Below, in pieces: positions 6,696-7,569 of a DNA stretch of 7,569 nucleotides. The translations under genes and the position numbers were made by a program. A model generated the notes under the pieces. It did no database searches. It worked only from the letters and a program-made list of their open reading frames with translations, and was not told where the DNA came from. Source of the stretch: Micrococcales bacterium. Lineage in GTDB: Bacteria; Actinomycetota; Actinomycetes; Actinomycetales; Dermatophilaceae. How positions within the stretch are numbered: position 1 is the first letter of the stretch; every line of letters starts with the position of its first letter. The stretch spans positions 1-7,569 of the forward strand of contig PMJN01000197.1 in the NCBI GenBank assembly GCA_003157445.1, in the 5' to 3' direction.

Positions 6696-6708
6696 TCGTG
6701 AGTCACGA
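6696..6708. repeat. Short palindrome over the jag stop codon
   Basis: TCGTGA (6696-6701) and TCACGA (6703-6708) are perfect 6-bp arms around a single G. The right arm contains the jag stop codon. With a one-base centre it is more likely a protein-binding site or chance than an RNA hairpin. Confidence 0.35.
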
Positions 6709-7314
6709 GGGCAGGATCACCACGTGACGCTGCGGCTCCACACCTTCAGACTCGGACACCAGGCCCGCCGCGAGCACCTCGTCGTGAACGACTTTCCGCT
6801 CGAATGCGGTCATCGGATCCATGGCCACCTTCTCTCCCGTGGACTTCACCACCAAAATGGCAGCCTGGGCGATCGTCACAACGGAAGCACGACGCTCAGC
6901 ACGATAGCCCGCCACATCCAGCATGAGTCGACTCCGTTCGCCGGTGGAGGCCTGGACCGCAAGTCGGGTGAGCTCCTGCAACGCCTCTAATACTTTGCCA
7001 TCACTGCCTACGAGCCGGCGGGACACGCGCCCCTCCTCGGAGTCCACGATTGCCACTGCTGCCCGGTCACCATCGATATCCACATCGATGTCTCCATCCA
7101 TGTCTGCAATGTCCAGGAGTTGCTCGAGGAAGTCGGCTGCAACCTCACCCTCACGCTCAAGAAGGGATGTCGGGGTTGTCGCGCTTGACCCACCTTCGAC
7201 CCCCACCTCACCAGTGAGATCCTTAGTGGCCTCCTGTGCCGGCTCATCCTGGGTCGTGGCCTCAACCACTGAATAAGAGTCCTGCTCGACTGGCGAAGTG
7301 TCCTGTTCGGTCAT
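6703..7314 (-). CDS. jag: Jag/KhpB family RNA-binding protein (KH and R3H domains)
   Basis: Cytosolic RNA-binding protein of 203 residues; in Firmicutes the KhpB/EloR homologue helps control cell elongation, and the gene habitually follows yidC. Residues 1-55 are acidic and low in hydrophobics, probably disordered, in place of the Jag-N domain of Firmicutes proteins. FLEQLLDIADMDGDIDVDI (62-80) opens the KH part, whose GxxG loop is GSDG (103-106) in RLVGSDGKVLEALQ. The R3H domain follows, with the signature Arg-x3-His at R173/H177 in FERKVVH and the family ending SESEGVEPQRHVVILP. ATG 7314 is chosen because AGGAG (minus strand, 7321-7325) lies 6 bases upstream; the longer in-frame ATG at 7383 adds 23 residues unlike the family. 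It is probably co-transcribed with yidC, rsmG and parAB, although the tandem parS sites and a 110-base gap separate it from rsmG. Confidence 0.93.
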   Translation of the reverse strand: MTEQDTSPVEQDSYSVVEATTQDEPAQEATKDLTGEVGVEGGSSATTPTSLLEREGEVAADFLEQLLDIADMDGDIDVDIDGDRAAVAIVDSEEGRVSRRLVGSDGKVLEALQELTRLAVQASTGERSRLMLDVAGYRAERRASVVTIAQAAILVVKSTGEKVAMDPMTAFERKVVHDEVLAAGLVSESEGVEPQRHVVILPS

Positions 7315-7341
7315 GTCCGTCTCCTGATCATGCTGCGTGCC

Positions 7342-7356
7342 GGACCGGGTCGGTCC
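7342..7356. repeat. GC-rich hairpin in the jag leader
   Basis: GGACCG (7342-7347) and CGGTCC (7351-7356) form a perfect 6-bp stem with a three-base loop, ending 28 bases before the jag start codon and not covering its Shine-Dalgarno sequence. It could be an RNA processing signal or simply a by-product of the high GC content. Confidence 0.45.
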
Positions 7357-7373
7357 ACAAATATGGGGAGCTG

Positions 7374-7409
7374 CTCGCGCCACTCTTGAGAGTGTTGACT
7401 CGCGCCACT
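7374..7409. repeat. 11-bp direct repeat with a nested palindrome in the yidC-jag spacer
   Basis: CTCGCGCCACT occurs at 7374-7384 and again at 7399-7409, a 25-base period, with weaker similarity continuing to the right of each copy. Between them lies the inverted repeat CACTCT-TG-AGAGTG (7381-7394). Repeated half-turn-spaced words around a palindrome are typical of operators, but no regulator is indicated. Confidence 0.6.
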
Positions 7410-7477
7410 TTCAAGCGTTTCGAAGATGCCGTAGCCGCCGGTCAGCAACTTACCGCCCCTATGCTTTGGCGTCTCTG

Positions 7478-7569
7478 TCAGGCATCGCCGTCGGCGGTAG
7501 CCGACGGATTGGCGCCAGGCTGCGGCCTCCTGGCGGGCTGCCTCCCGTCCGGCTCGCGCGTTGGGCCCG
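7478..7569 (-). CDS. yidC: Membrane protein insertase YidC, C-terminal tail (partial, 5' end beyond window)
   Basis: Only about 29 codons are present, so the assignment rests mainly on synteny: jag directly follows yidC in nearly all actinobacterial origin clusters. The chosen frame gives REPDGRQPARRPQPG and ends in ATADGDA at a TGA (7478-7480). Its Pro/Arg/Gln-rich composition and high third-position GC suit the disordered cytoplasmic tail of YidC, which inserts membrane proteins with or without SecYEG. No membrane segment lies in the window. The other two minus-strand frames are also open here; one continues to the jag start codon with an ATGA overlap, so the exact yidC end is uncertain. 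Confidence 0.45.
   Translation of the reverse strand, partial: GPTREPDGRQPARRPQPGANPSATADGDA
7488..7507. repeat. Perfect 8-bp GC-rich inverted repeat near the yidC end
   Basis: CCGTCGGC (7488-7495) and GCCGACGG (7500-7507) flank a GGTA tetraloop. On the assigned frame the stem covers the last codons of yidC, ending 7 bases before its stop. There is no T-run on the minus-strand side, so a classical intrinsic terminator is unlikely; attenuation or RNA processing between yidC and jag is possible. Confidence 0.6.

Noticed and set aside
6721..6726. CACGTG in the 3' end of jag as a fifth parS core
   Set aside because: The flanks do not match TTT/AAA and the bases are explained by the conserved HVVILP coding sequence.
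7315..7383. Extended Jag start at 7383
   Set aside because: The extra 23 residues do not resemble Jag, and the ATG at 7314 has a strong AGGAG at good spacing.
1..7569. Search for tRNA, rRNA, CRISPR array, insertion sequence or prophage genes
   Set aside because: No tRNA-like stem pattern, regularly spaced repeat array, transposase or phage motif was seen by eye; genes and their order are core chromosomal.

Overview
The window looks like chromosome from a high-GC actinobacterium, close to the replication origin. The minus strand carries the run yidC (tail only) - jag - rsmG - parA - parB, which normally flanks oriC in Actinobacteria and is transcribed away from it. The origin is therefore expected beyond the right edge. 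Protein style and gene content (a CxxCxFWE-type GNAT protein, a class I/II aminotransferase and a D-Ala-D-Ala ligase beside parB) are compatible with Propionibacteriaceae. That family-level guess comes from memory and is not proven by the sequence.

Layout, left to right. 41-721 (-): GNAT-family acetyltransferase. 722-901: divergent intergenic region. 902-2221 (+): fold-type-I PLP aminotransferase. 2313-3257 (+): D-alanine-D-alanine ligase with a complete catalytic residue set. 3251-3278: inverted repeat, a candidate terminator between convergent ddl and parB. 3301-4434 (-): ParB. 4531-5697 (-): ParA. 5783-6574 (-): RsmG, with an unusual duplicated start region. 6593-6702: intergenic region with two parS sites in tandem. 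6703-7314 (-): Jag/KhpB RNA-binding protein. 7315-7477: spacer rich in direct and inverted repeats. 7478-7569 (-): probable C-terminal tail of YidC.

Four parS sites with an intact 14-bp core GTTTCACGTGAAAC lie within about 2.4 kb: one inside parB, one inside parA and two between jag and rsmG. ParB loads on these sites as a CTP-dependent clamp, and ParA moves the complex. This block therefore holds both the chromosome-segregation proteins and their centromere. The two genic sites are read in the same frame and encode Val-Ser-Arg-Glu-Thr in poorly conserved linkers of both proteins.

Most of this is a conserved housekeeping neighbourhood. I see no mobile element, CRISPR array, tRNA or rRNA, and no clearly undescribed multi-gene system. 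The points that most deserve a second look are the arrangement of the parS sites, the repeated rsmG start region, the repeat-rich yidC-jag spacer, and the uncharacterised aminotransferase and GNAT genes beside ddl.
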